Assembly (NCBI GenBank): GCA_017551905.1
Contig: JAFZKK010000137.1
Coordinates: forward strand, 1-39,959
Source of the DNA: Salinivirgaceae bacterium
Lineage (GTDB): Bacteria; Bacteroidota; Bacteroidia; Bacteroidales; SZUA-534
Reading direction: 5' to 3'
Length of the DNA stretch: 39,959 nucleotides
Position 1 is the stretch's first letter; every line of letters starts with the position of its first letter. The notes beneath the pieces are model-generated. The model searched no databases. It had not been told where the DNA came from and saw only the letters and a program-made list of their open reading frames with translations. Below, one piece after another: positions 8,309 through 15,694 of the stretch. The translations under genes were made by a program, and so were the position numbers.

Positions 8309-8709
8309 TATTCGGGTTTCGTGGTTAGTGTGTCGACTGTAATACGCAGTGCATCAGCATATTTGGCGAGTGTCTCGTTGTCGAGTCGGCTGAAGAATTT
8401 TTGTTTGAAATGTCTGCGTATTCTCCATTTCGGAATGCCTGTATATTTCGATAACAGATTGATATCCATTATGTTTTTGGCCGCATAATATTCCAAAGTG
8501 CTTGCTGTTCCGGCTTCGATGCGTTGTTTTATCTCATTGCATTTCTCACGAATCTCGTCCATTGTCAGGTCAAGCGCTTCGGCTTTAACGTTCCACCCGT
8601 CGCTCACAACGCTTGTGTAGCGCCCGTCGGCGTCGACGGCGTAGGCAATGTCGCGGACAATGTAGCCATCGGTGTATTTCAAATCTTGTGGAACGTCTTC
8701 AACTTTCAT
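8308..8709 (-). CDS. Small protein with helix-turn-helix-like C-terminus
   Basis: A 133-residue protein not assigned to a named family. Residues 1-45 form a compact, probably beta-rich segment (DVPQDLKYTDGYIVRDIAYA). The C-terminal part from about 75 on reads like an XRE/HTH_3-type fold: LLSKYTGIPKWRIRRHF, then a Leu/Ala-rich helix LDNETLAKYADALRI and VDTL. It is sandwiched between the DarB-like and BtrH-like genes, overlapping the latter by one base, which is an unusual position for a regulator. It may control the operon or be a structural adaptor using the fold for protein contacts. Either role is speculative. Confidence 0.7.
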   Translation of the reverse strand: MKVEDVPQDLKYTDGYIVRDIAYAVDADGRYTSVVSDGWNVKAEALDLTMDEIREKCNEIKQRIEAGTASTLEYYAAKNIMDINLLSKYTGIPKWRIRRHFKQKFFSRLDNETLAKYADALRITVDTLTTKPE

Positions 8710-8721
8710 ATTCTCAGCTTT

Positions 8722-9867
8722 TTAGCAAACGGTAAGCAGACAGTAGCAGTACGAGAACCGTGCGCTTTCGGGCACCATCAGCAGAATTTTCTGACCTTTT
8801 TTCAGCTTGCCGGAATCCATCAGCTCATCGAGCATTGCGTAGGCCGATGCCGAAGCGATGTTGCCCACTCTCGAAAGGTTTATAAACCAGCGGTTTTCGG
8901 GAATCTCGAAGCCGATTTTCTTTAGGCTGCGCAAGGCGACATCTTTGAAGAACATTGAAGACAAATGTGGAAGAAACCAATCGATTTGGTCGGGTGTAAG
9001 GTTGTGTTTTTCAGCTACTTGCTGTAAATAATCACAACCAAGTCCGATAATGTACTCGCCAAGTATTCGGGTATCCTGTTTTATTGCAAAAATAGATTTC
9101 GACAGCCATTCGTCTTCGTCGAACATTGCCCAGCCTTTCATTGAGCCGTCGGGCTGTTTCTCAGCGCCGGCGTACATACATGTTTCCATTTTGTTGGCGT
9201 ACGACGTCATCTCAATCCAGTCGATGTGTAGCGATAGTCCGTTGGCAATTGGTTCATTTTCAATCATCAGCGCCATGGCGCCGTCCGACAGCATCCAACG
9301 CAGAAATTCCTTCTCGAAGGCCAGCATTGGTTTTGCTTCCACCTGTTTGAGCAGTTCTTCCGATTCTTTCTGAAAGTAACTTGCTCGTAGCCAAGCCGAT
9401 GTGCGTTCCGATGCGCTTGCTATGGCGCGTTTTGCCAAGCCCGACAGCACTTGCAGGTAGGCGTATTTCAGCGCGCCCATTCCGGCACAGCATGAGCCCG
9501 CAAACGACACAACTTCAATGTTTTTGCTGCCACCAAGTGCTCCGTGAACCATCACACCATGCGACGGAACAAGCTGTTCGGGAGTGGCGGTGCCGCACGA
9601 GAGCACATCAATATCATCGATTGTTAAATTGCACTTATTGAGCAAATTGCGTATCGCCTCGGCGGCCATTTCAACATTGGTGTGGGTTACGTTCCCGTTA
9701 CTGTCCAATGCGTAGTATCTGGTTTCTATTCCATTCTTTTTCAGTATTATACGCCTTGCTTTCGACGGCTGTCCGTTAATCATTCCCAAATATCGTTCCA
9801 TATCATCGTTACCGACGGGTGCGTTTGGAAAGAATTTCGCGGATTTAACTATATATGCGTTGCTCAT
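8722..9867 (-). CDS. Ketosynthase III-like condensing enzyme, DarB-like
   Basis: A 381-residue thiolase-fold enzyme of the FabH family. The Cys-His-Asn triad is visible: Cys127 in GSCCAGMGAL, His301 in DWFLPHLSS and Asn336 in LSRVGNIASASA. In dialkylresorcinol pathways DarB condenses two beta-ketoacyl units into a cyclohexanedione. The length, the tolerant SSMFF stretch after the histidine and the neighbouring flavodoxin-like DarA homologue suggest the same class here. The gene lies 9 bases after the DarA-like gene and 12 bases before the HTH-like gene. A general ketosynthase III role is the alternative; the triad makes catalytic activity likely. Confidence 0.85.
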   Translation of the reverse strand: MSNAYIVKSAKFFPNAPVGNDDMERYLGMINGQPSKARRIILKKNGIETRYYALDSNGNVTHTNVEMAAEAIRNLLNKCNLTIDDIDVLSCGTATPEQLVPSHGVMVHGALGGSKNIEVVSFAGSCCAGMGALKYAYLQVLSGLAKRAIASASERTSAWLRASYFQKESEELLKQVEAKPMLAFEKEFLRWMLSDGAMALMIENEPIANGLSLHIDWIEMTSYANKMETCMYAGAEKQPDGSMKGWAMFDEDEWLSKSIFAIKQDTRILGEYIIGLGCDYLQQVAEKHNLTPDQIDWFLPHLSSMFFKDVALRSLKKIGFEIPENRWFINLSRVGNIASASAYAMLDELMDSGKLKKGQKILLMVPESARFSYCYCLLTVC

Positions 9868-9876
9868 AATGAATTG

Positions 9877-10794
9877 TTACTCAAGTTTGTAGCATGCATC
9901 TCGCATCACTTTTTTCTTGAAGAAAACCCTTATCGGGAAAAGCAGATGATAGATTGTCAGCACTATCGGCGAAATTACATATAAAACGAAGAAAAGGTAG
10001 TATGAAAATGCCTTTACTCTGAATTTTCTAGCAGGATTTCCGAAATCGCCTTTTTTGCGGATGAAGCGCGCCCACACACCGAAAATGCGGTGCCCGACCT
10101 TCTCAACGTAGGCGATTTTCGGGACGTAGTTGATTGCGCCTTGCTCCATCAGTTGTTGCTGAAGGCTGTCGAAATTATTGGTTTGCAAGGTATTGCCAAT
10201 TGTTGTGCCGAATTTTGCGGCATCGGCAATGTCACTATCCGACACACCTGCAGCAGGCCATATTCCGCTTGCTTGTTTCTGTCCGTGTAGCAGCCAACGG
10301 GCAATGGTAACGATGCCCACCAAATTGTGTGCCCGGTCTTGTAAAACAATGTGCCCCACAAGTTTAACCCCAATCTGTTTTGCGCTTTCGCGGATTTTGA
10401 AGAACGTGTTTACCCACATATTCCGGCAGCCGTTCACAAAAATCAGCTTGCGGCCTTTCAGGTATTCGGCAATCGCCGTCGATGCAAAAAACGACTGAAT
10501 GGGCAGCGATGGCGACAGAAACCAAGATTGCCCGCCAACTATCACCAAATCAGCATCTTCGACATCGCTTAAATCGATGGGTTTTATGCCGAAGGGCGGA
10601 AAGCCAAGCCGTGTTTCAGGGAAAATGTCGAAAAACTCGTCGTAGTTCCACGGAAACGGAAACTCTTTTTCGGGAATTATCGGTTTGTAAACAACAGACG
10701 CACCAGCAATCGTTGAACATATATTTTTCAGTATGTCAAGAATTTGCCCCGTTTGTGAGTAATAGAAAACGACAATTTTCTTCATTTCCGCCAT
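9877..10794 (-). CDS. Flavodoxin-like protein, DarA-like (dialkylresorcinol aromatase family)
   Basis: A 305-residue protein beginning with a flavodoxin-type beta strand and phosphate loop, KIVVFYYSQTGQ, expected to bind FMN. A second typical element is DADLVIVGGQSWFLSP near 80-95. Residues about 262-292 form a hydrophobic segment, so the protein is probably anchored in the inner membrane with a short basic tail. DarA proteins aromatise the cyclohexanedione made by DarB to the resorcinol. It is the first gene of the nine-gene minus-strand operon, with DarB 9 bases downstream, and is transcribed divergently from the lipoprotein gene at 10878. The ATG at 10794 is used; an in-frame ATG at 10785 is equally plausible. 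I found no convincing TAnnTTTG promoter in the 83-base divergent gap. Confidence 0.78.
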   Translation of the reverse strand: MAEMKKIVVFYYSQTGQILDILKNICSTIAGASVVYKPIIPEKEFPFPWNYDEFFDIFPETRLGFPPFGIKPIDLSDVEDADLVIVGGQSWFLSPSLPIQSFFASTAIAEYLKGRKLIFVNGCRNMWVNTFFKIRESAKQIGVKLVGHIVLQDRAHNLVGIVTIARWLLHGQKQASGIWPAAGVSDSDIADAAKFGTTIGNTLQTNNFDSLQQQLMEQGAINYVPKIAYVEKVGHRIFGVWARFIRKKGDFGNPARKFRVKAFSYYLFFVLYVISPIVLTIYHLLFPIRVFFKKKVMRDACYKLE

Positions 10795-10877
10795 TTTTCA
10801 TTTTTCGGTAGCGAAACTATTAAATTATGCGCTAAAAAATGATTTAAAATGTAAATTAGCGGTCTAAATCTAATCTT

Positions 10878-11447
10878 ATGAAAAAACATTTTTTATTGAT
10901 TTCGGCATTGGCGGCGCTGTTTGTTTCGTGTGGCGACCGCAACAACGATGAAAGCATCTCGATTGACAAAAACACGAAATTCACACTCGACAGCAATCTG
11001 ATTCCGCAACCTTCCGACGGAGTCTTAATTTCCGTTGCTGATTTTGACAAATATTTGAAAAACAAATATTTCCTTGAACAGTCTGACGGCCGTCGGATTG
11101 AACAAGACGGTAATTTGAGCGGTAAGTTGTTTTGGGAAGACATAATCGGTATAGGCTCCGACGGCTATTATTTTGCTGCCGATTCGGCCATCAACTATGT
11201 GTTATATGTCGATTCCAACCCGAATATTAAGTACATCCGTAATGGTTTTGCCTACATCGACGGCAGGGCGGTGGTGTCGTATCCGAGAGATGTGGAAATG
11301 CCTAACCTTAAGATAGTTAAGGCTAACGATGCAGGCTTTACTGCGATTAGGCTTATTGGCGTTAAAGGCGACGGAAGACCGTCGTACATCTACTCATCGT
11401 ACCGAAAAGTTTCTGAATCGAAATTTAAGAAGGTGTTGGAAGAGTAG
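10878..11447 (+). CDS. Predicted lipoprotein of unknown function
   Basis: A 189-residue protein with a lipoprotein signal peptide: MKKHFLLISALAALFVSC, lipidation expected at Cys18. The mature part is polar with several aromatic beta-type stretches (GYYFAADSAINYVLYVDS) and no motif I recognise. It is transcribed divergently from the ketosynthase operon with an 83-base gap and ends 2 bases before the convergent AHSA1-like gene. Position alone does not link it to the metabolite operon, though a shared control region is possible. Confidence 0.8.
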   Translation: MKKHFLLISALAALFVSCGDRNNDESISIDKNTKFTLDSNLIPQPSDGVLISVADFDKYLKNKYFLEQSDGRRIEQDGNLSGKLFWEDIIGIGSDGYYFAADSAINYVLYVDSNPNIKYIRNGFAYIDGRAVVSYPRDVEMPNLKIVKANDAGFTAIRLIGVKGDGRPSYIYSSYRKVSESKFKKVLEE

Positions 11448-11449
11448 TT

Positions 11450-11836
11450 TCACTCGTCGTCCTCAAAAAAATGCTTGATTGCGCCGATGTAGAAGTCGTG
11501 CCAGCCCTCGTTGATGTTGTCGAAAGCGTCGGCGGGAATGTTGGTGTGGCGCACTTCGACGTTGGTGCCAGTCTTGTGCGGATGCAGTTTGATGGTCACT
11601 ATTGACGGTTCGGCGCTGTCGTCACCAAAATACCACTCTTGTTCAATCAGTTGGTTTTCAACAACCTTCAGATTCCTGCCGGCAATGTCGCCGTCGAAAA
11701 TCGAAAACTCGTAACCTTCCTCAGCGCTCATATCGGCAGGCAGACTACTCCAAAGCTCGATGGAGCGAGGATTGGTGAGCGCCATAAAAATGTCGGCGGG
11801 TTCGCCCTCAATGTATTCGTAAAACTTAATGTCCAT
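11450..11836 (-). CDS. AHSA1/SRPBCC-domain protein
   Basis: A 128-residue single-domain protein of the START/SRPBCC (Bet v1-like) superfamily. It opens with KFYEYIEGEPADIFMALTNP and an ELW motif, and closes with the helix GWHDFYIGAIKHFFE characteristic of AHSA1-type proteins, which bind hydrophobic ligands or act as co-chaperones. The ATG at 11836 is preferred; an upstream TTG at 11845 is the only way to a longer reading frame. The start overlaps the end of the TPR gene by 11 bases, suggesting translational coupling. Ligand unknown. Confidence 0.85.
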   Translation of the reverse strand: MDIKFYEYIEGEPADIFMALTNPRSIELWSSLPADMSAEEGYEFSIFDGDIAGRNLKVVENQLIEQEWYFGDDSAEPSIVTIKLHPHKTGTNVEVRHTNIPADAFDNINEGWHDFYIGAIKHFFEDDE

Positions 11837-12776
11837 AAGTTGCAAGGTTAGTCATTTTGTTGAAAGTCTGTTCGCTAATGCTGCGCAGGTTGTCCTCGCC
11901 AATCTCGTCTTGGAAGTAGAATGTTGCGCCCCAGTTGTGCTTAACTTTCAGATACACTGATACTTTGTTGTCGATGTTCATTATCACTCGGGTGATGTGC
12001 TTGCCGGGTTGGTCAATCTCAAGAACCGTTTTCTGTTCGGGATATTTTATTTTAAGTTGCTGCATTTCAGCCTCTTTGTGCGCTTCTTTTTCTTCCCCGG
12101 TCATTGCTTTAGGCTGACTCACAGGCTTGTTGGCAGGTTTTGCCACTGGTTTTGCAGGAACTGGTTTGGGTGCTGGCTTTGGCTCAGCTTTTTCCTCTTT
12201 CGGTGCAGGCTGTTCAACAACAGGTTTTGGCTCTTCTTTTACAATCTCAACTTGTTGTACAACAACTGGTTCTGGCTCTGGTTCAATAATTTCCGGTTCG
12301 GGTTCCGGCTCTGGTAGTTTTGTCTCAAGAGTTGGCTCCACATCTGCAATGTCGATGTTTTCCTCATAAACAACCGTTTCTTCTTCGATGTTTATAACAG
12401 CGGCAACTCGCAGTGTTTCAAGTTCTTTCTGCGCTTGTTCAATCTCGGTTTCAATGCGCTCGTCGGCTTTGGCTTCGGCCTGTTTTTTTACTTCTTCCTG
12501 CGCAATTTGTTTGTTCTCAGCTATTTCTTTAATCCCGTCGTCGATATACATTGTGCGGATGTCCTCAATCTTGTATCGAGGCAGTTTGGCGTCGGGCTTG
12601 ATTTTCAAGGCTTCGCGGTAGAAGTAGAGTGCCTCGGAGTACATTTTGGCGTCGAAAGCGGTTTTCGCGTTCTGCATTGCTGCCTTGTACTGTTGCTCGG
12701 TGACAGACTCTTGGCTGTATGATAACGTACTTGTTATCAATAAAATAATTACTATAATAAGGTGTTTTGCCTGCAT
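11826..12776 (-). CDS. Exported protein with TPR-like start and Pro/Glu/Lys-rich linker
   Basis: A 316-residue protein with an N-terminal signal peptide (MQAKHLIIVIILLITSTLSYS). Residues 26-75 look like a TPR hairpin (AKTAFDAKMYSEALYFYREALKIKPDA), and 80-125 is a charged, probably coiled-coil helix. Residues 147-224 are dominated by Pro, Glu, Lys and Val with repeated PEPEP and KP pairs, as in periplasm-spanning linkers. A C-terminal domain of about 75 residues (ITRVIMNIDNKVSVYLKVKHNWGATFYF) is unrecognised. An envelope-spanning adaptor is a reasonable guess. The downstream AHSA1-like gene overlaps its stop. A TACATTTG octamer lies 16 bases upstream of the start. Confidence 0.82.
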   Translation of the reverse strand: MQAKHLIIVIILLITSTLSYSQESVTEQQYKAAMQNAKTAFDAKMYSEALYFYREALKIKPDAKLPRYKIEDIRTMYIDDGIKEIAENKQIAQEEVKKQAEAKADERIETEIEQAQKELETLRVAAVINIEEETVVYEENIDIADVEPTLETKLPEPEPEPEIIEPEPEPVVVQQVEIVKEEPKPVVEQPAPKEEKAEPKPAPKPVPAKPVAKPANKPVSQPKAMTGEEKEAHKEAEMQQLKIKYPEQKTVLEIDQPGKHITRVIMNIDNKVSVYLKVKHNWGATFYFQDEIGEDNLRSISEQTFNKMTNLATYGH

Positions 12777-12792
12777 TTCTCAAATTTGACTT

Positions 12793-12800
12793 CAAATGTA
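12793..12800 (-). promoter_or_regulatory. Candidate -7 element (TACATTTG) for the TPR gene
   Basis: The minus strand reads TACATTTG, matching TAnnTTTG. The start codon at 12776 lies 16 bases downstream, a short leader. No TTTG is visible at the expected upstream distance, so this is a half-match supported mainly by recurrence of the same octamer before other genes of the window. Confidence 0.3.
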
Positions 12801-12842
12801 TGCAAATAACGTTTTAGAGTGATGCGAAAGTGTGTAACTGCA

Positions 12843-12878
12843 AAAAACAAAAAACGCAAGCCTTTCGAGCTTGCGTTA
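12843..12878 (-). terminator. Rho-independent terminator after the pyridoxal/pyridoxamine kinase gene
   Basis: A perfect 9-base stem, AACGCAAGC at 12853-12861 and GCTTGCGTT at 12869-12877, encloses a 7-base loop. On the minus strand it is followed by a run of six T and then more T-rich sequence. It starts 18 bases after the kinase stop codon. Confidence 0.9.
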
Positions 12879-12895
12879 TATGGAGTCGGAAACTG

Positions 12896-13729
12896 TTATT
12901 TTCCAAGCATTTTCAGCAAATCGGGGATGCCCGTTTCGAACTTGCAGCCGTACCAGTGGTTCGAGCCGTCTTGCGTGTTCTCGATGCACTTCACGGTGTA
13001 GTCGGCGGCGATGCGGGCCGCGTCGTAGGCGGGTTTGCCGTTCATTAGCGCACCCACAAAAGCCGATGCGTAAACGTCGCCCGTACCGTGGCTGCCCTGT
13101 GCTATCTTCTTGTGTTCGTAGTATTTATACTCTCCGTTCTCGTAAACCACCACGCCCGTGGTCTCTGGTTTGTAGCTGACGCCCGTAAGTATCACATTTT
13201 TAGCGCCATTGGCCACAAGTTTCTGCAGCAAATCCATAATGTAAGCCTTGTCGTACTCGGTTTTGTACTCGCTGCCCGTGATGAAGCACGCCTCTGTGAT
13301 GTTCGGCAGAACGTAATCGGCTTTGGCACAAAGTTTTGCCATTGCTTTCACAAACACGTCGTCGAACCCGTAGTAGAGCGTTCCGTTGTCGGCCATTGCT
13401 GGGTCGATGATGATTTTTGCGTCGGCTTCGAGTGTCGAGTTTATGATGCTGATAACGTAGTCGATTTGTTTGGTGCTGCCAAGGTAGCCAGTGTAGATGG
13501 CCGCAAACTTGATTCCTTCCTTATTCCAGTGATTTTCAATGAGTGGCATATCCTCGGTCAGGTCGCGGAATGTGAAGCCCTTGAATCCGCCCGTGTGTGT
13601 CGAAAGCACTGCCGACGGAAGCACGGCAGTCTCAACGCCGCAAGCGGAAATAATTGGTAATGCGACAGTTAACGAGCACTGCCCAACGCACGATATGTCT
13701 TGTATCGTCAGAATTCTTTTGTAGTCCAT
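12896..13729 (-). CDS. Pyridoxal/pyridoxamine kinase (PdxK/PdxY-like, ribokinase superfamily)
   Basis: A 277-residue kinase that phosphorylates pyridoxamine/pyridoxal for PLP salvage. Family marks are the N-terminal ILTIQDISCVGQCSL, the STHTGGF loop at 43-49, DPAMADNG at 109-116, LPNITEA at 141-147 and the anion-hole/catalytic motif GTGD at 215-218 within SHGTGDVYASAFVGAL. The ATG at 13729 gives the canonical start MDYKRILTIQD; a longer frame would need a TTG. A promoter candidate lies about 30 bases upstream and a strong terminator 18 bases downstream, so the gene is probably monocistronic. A hydroxymethylpyrimidine kinase is the main alternative, but the first 50 residues fit pyridoxamine kinase better. 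Confidence 0.9.
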   Translation of the reverse strand: MDYKRILTIQDISCVGQCSLTVALPIISACGVETAVLPSAVLSTHTGGFKGFTFRDLTEDMPLIENHWNKEGIKFAAIYTGYLGSTKQIDYVISIINSTLEADAKIIIDPAMADNGTLYYGFDDVFVKAMAKLCAKADYVLPNITEACFITGSEYKTEYDKAYIMDLLQKLVANGAKNVILTGVSYKPETTGVVVYENGEYKYYEHKKIAQGSHGTGDVYASAFVGALMNGKPAYDAARIAADYTVKCIENTQDGSNHWYGCKFETGIPDLLKMLGK

Positions 13730-13759
13730 TTCTCTTTTTTTTTTAACGTTTTCGAGCCG

Positions 13760-13792
13760 CAAATGTATGCTTTTTTATTACAAAACCACAAT
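13760..13792 (-). promoter_or_regulatory. Candidate promoter for the pyridoxal/pyridoxamine kinase gene
   Basis: On the minus strand ATTG (13792-13789) and TACATTTG (13767-13760) are separated by 21 bases, fitting the Bacteroidota -33/-7 pattern with one mismatch in the -33 box. The kinase ATG is 30 bases downstream of the -7 element. Confidence 0.45.
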
Positions 13793-14023
13793 AAACCTAT
13801 TAAAATAATAGGTAATAGTGTTATTTTTATTATCGATATGTGAATCAGTGCTTTATGTTTGCGTTTGTCGCGATATTTGACTGCGTTTTTCCGTATTTTT
13901 CAGTGTCCCGCTTTCGTGATATGTATTAAAGGTGCCGACAAACCGATGCCATTTGGCAAAAACTGCGCCGTCAGCCCCCCGCGTGTTGACAATTAATTTT
14001 TACTTTTACCGAAAATCTGCGGG

Positions 14024-14899
14024 ATGCTTTCGATTCTGATTCCGACATATAACTGTTTGTGCCTCAAGTTGGTAGAGGAACTTGTGCGTCAAGCCGCCAG
14101 CCTCAAAACCGATTATGAGATTGTGGTTGTCGACGATGCCTCGACCGGTGCCTCTATTGTGCACGAAAACAGCCAGATAGCCACGTTGCCACACTGCCGC
14201 TTTGTCCGCCTCGACAGCAACATAGGCATTTCACGGATGCGCAACCGATTGCTGCAAGAGGCTAAATATCAATGGCTTCTGTGTTTGGATGCCGATGTCT
14301 GTCCGTCAGATTCTGATTTTTTGAAACGCTATGCTGATGCCATTGGCAAAGCAAACGTTGTTTGTGGCGGATTGCTTTATCGGGAAGGTAACGGCCAGAA
14401 TATCAACCCGTTGCGTTACCGTTACGGCATTACTTGCGAGGCGCAGACTCTCGACGAGCGCCAGGCTAATCCGTATCAGAGTTTCAAGACTTCCAATTAC
14501 CTGATAAATAAAGAGTTGGCGCAAAAAATCGCCTTCGATGAGTCGTTTGTCGGGTATGGCCACGAGGACACACTTTTTGGCAAAATGCTTCAGCAACTCG
14601 GCGAGCCAATTCTGCATATTCAAAACCCTGTCTATCACGACGATACCGATACCGCCGCAGAGTTCCTTGCCAAAACCCGCCGCGGAATCGACAATCTGCG
14701 CAATCACGCCACCGATTTGCAAGGCTATAGTCGTTTATTGCTGACATACAATAAGTTGAAACGTTTACGTATTGTCTGGCTTGTATCGCTCGACTACAAG
14801 CTTTTGCGCCGTCCAATCGAACGTAACTTGTTGAGTGCCAATCCGTCGATGAAACTTTTCGGGTTTTACAAGTTGGGGTATTTGTGCGGGTTGAAGTGA
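14024..14899 (+). CDS. Family 2 (GT-A fold) glycosyltransferase
   Basis: A 291-residue cytosolic glycosyltransferase. The nucleotide-sugar fold is shown by LSILIPTYN at 2-10, VVVDDAS at 34-40 and NIGISRMRN at 66-74. The metal-binding DxD is DAD at 89-91 in LLCLDADVC, and the acceptor-side motif is GYGHED at 177-182, followed by a VYHDD histidine. This layout is typical of enzymes adding a sugar to lipopolysaccharide, capsule or glycoprotein glycans. It is an isolated gene: upstream is a 294-base gap shared with the divergent kinase gene, downstream a convergent orphan. The donor and acceptor cannot be told. No membrane segment is seen. Confidence 0.9.
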   Translation: MLSILIPTYNCLCLKLVEELVRQAASLKTDYEIVVVDDASTGASIVHENSQIATLPHCRFVRLDSNIGISRMRNRLLQEAKYQWLLCLDADVCPSDSDFLKRYADAIGKANVVCGGLLYREGNGQNINPLRYRYGITCEAQTLDERQANPYQSFKTSNYLINKELAQKIAFDESFVGYGHEDTLFGKMLQQLGEPILHIQNPVYHDDTDTAAEFLAKTRRGIDNLRNHATDLQGYSRLLLTYNKLKRLRIVWLVSLDYKLLRRPIERNLLSANPSMKLFGFYKLGYLCGLK

Positions 14900-15007
14900 G
14901 TTGGTTTTTTGCTGTAGTGCTTCAGCGGTTTTGTGCTGATTTATTGCGTTTTTTCTAGAATCCGAAATTTTTAAATGATGCTTAATACATATTTCTTCAA
15001 AATATTG

Positions 15008-15484
15008 CTATTTGTCTGCAGGTGGTTCTAATACTATATCTGAAAAATCGTCGTGGTAATAACTATATATACAATTTCCTTGTAATACGTCAGTGGTCAA
15101 TTCTACAATGAACTTCTTATTATCAGAATTGAAACTTTCCACCCATTTTTCTAATATGTCATATTCGGAATTGTCGTATAACTCAAAAAATGGTATTTCT
15201 TCAGCATACCAAACCTCTTTTGCCTCAAGAGCTTTCGCAATTTTATATATTTCGTTTCTCAACCAGCAATAACCACTTTTTTGGCCAACAAAATTAATCA
15301 CTCTGCAACAGGTATTAATCACTATAAAATCTTTGTATTGGTCAATGTTTTCTGAAAGCTCCGAATCAACATTTTTTAATTCGGGAATTATGGCGTCATA
15401 TACGCACACTTCAGAATCATTAGGCTTGAAATCATTATCACTATTGTAAGGTATAATTGCGTATATATATTGTGACATAAGCAT
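15008..15484 (-). CDS. AT-rich orphan gene of unknown function
   Basis: A 158-residue acidic protein (many Asp/Glu, Tyr and Asn) with no recognised motif and no signal peptide. It starts MLMSQYIYAIIPYNSDND; the second Met at 15478 is an alternative start. Two 60-base lines counted by hand (15061-15180) are about 29 percent GC, far below the roughly 45-55 percent of surrounding genes, which suggests acquisition by transfer. It sits in a variable-looking locus next to a decamer-repeat patch and a stray copy of the dipeptidyl peptidase III tail. Acidic, Tyr-rich proteins of this size include immunity and anti-restriction proteins, but nothing in the sequence proves that. Confidence 0.65.
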   Translation of the reverse strand: MLMSQYIYAIIPYNSDNDFKPNDSEVCVYDAIIPELKNVDSELSENIDQYKDFIVINTCCRVINFVGQKSGYCWLRNEIYKIAKALEAKEVWYAEEIPFFELYDNSEYDILEKWVESFNSDNKKFIVELTTDVLQGNCIYSYYHDDFSDIVLEPPADK

Positions 15485-15510
15485 TTATAGTTTTATTTCT
15501 TTGAACAATA

Positions 15511-15555
15511 ATCTGCGCAAATCCATTAAATCCGCGCCCCGACACCCGTCGGGGC
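15511..15555. repeat. Decamer repeats ending in a GC-rich hairpin
   Basis: Roughly ten-base phrases (ATCTGCGCAA, ATCCATTAAA, TCCGCG) precede a perfect 8-base inverted repeat, GCCCCGAC at 15536-15543 and GTCGGGGC at 15548-15555, with a 4-base loop ACCC. No T-run follows on either strand, so it is not an evident terminator. GTCAGTGCGA just after it (15563-15572) resembles ATCAGTGCGA at 249-258, pointing to a dispersed low-complexity repeat family. Confidence 0.7.
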
Positions 15556-15580
15556 TGTGTCGTCAGTGCGAAACTTCTAC

Positions 15581-15694
15581 TTATAGAACCCAAAATTCCC
15601 GACCATACCGCAACATTTGCTTGATGTAACTTCCAGAGTAACCGATAGTTATGTCGATAATCTTGCCTTTCCAAACCACCAAATCAATCCTCAT
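15581..15694 (-). pseudogene. Stray copy of the dipeptidyl peptidase III 3' end (37-codon remnant ORF)
   Basis: Minus-strand positions 15667-15584 align, without a gap, with the last coding part of the dipeptidyl peptidase III gene (18053-17970). By hand I count 66 identical bases of 84. The translated parts read GKIIDITIGYSGSYIKQMLRYGREFWVL here and GKIVDVTIDYTESYTEQMLRYGREFGFL in the intact gene. The remnant is in frame with an ATG at 15694 inside the end of the RNA ligase gene and stops at 15581, so it could still be translated as a 37-residue peptide. Upstream of the GKI the similarity ends. The copy lies 2386 bases from the original in the same orientation, flanking the RNA ligase and RhuM genes. 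Confidence 0.8.

Noticed and set aside
10795..10877. Promoter for the nine-gene ketosynthase operon
   Set aside because: I searched both strands for TTTG/TAnnTTTG. The best minus-strand hit, TAGTTTCG-like, has no matching -33 box, so I do not call it.
14900..14960. Possible terminator after the glycosyltransferase gene
   Set aside because: Only a 4-base stem (GCTG/CAGC) could be formed, too weak although T-runs are nearby.
15441..15674. 77-codon minus-strand frame across the peptidase-tail remnant
   Set aside because: It reads the remnant in a different frame from the one similar to dipeptidyl peptidase III.
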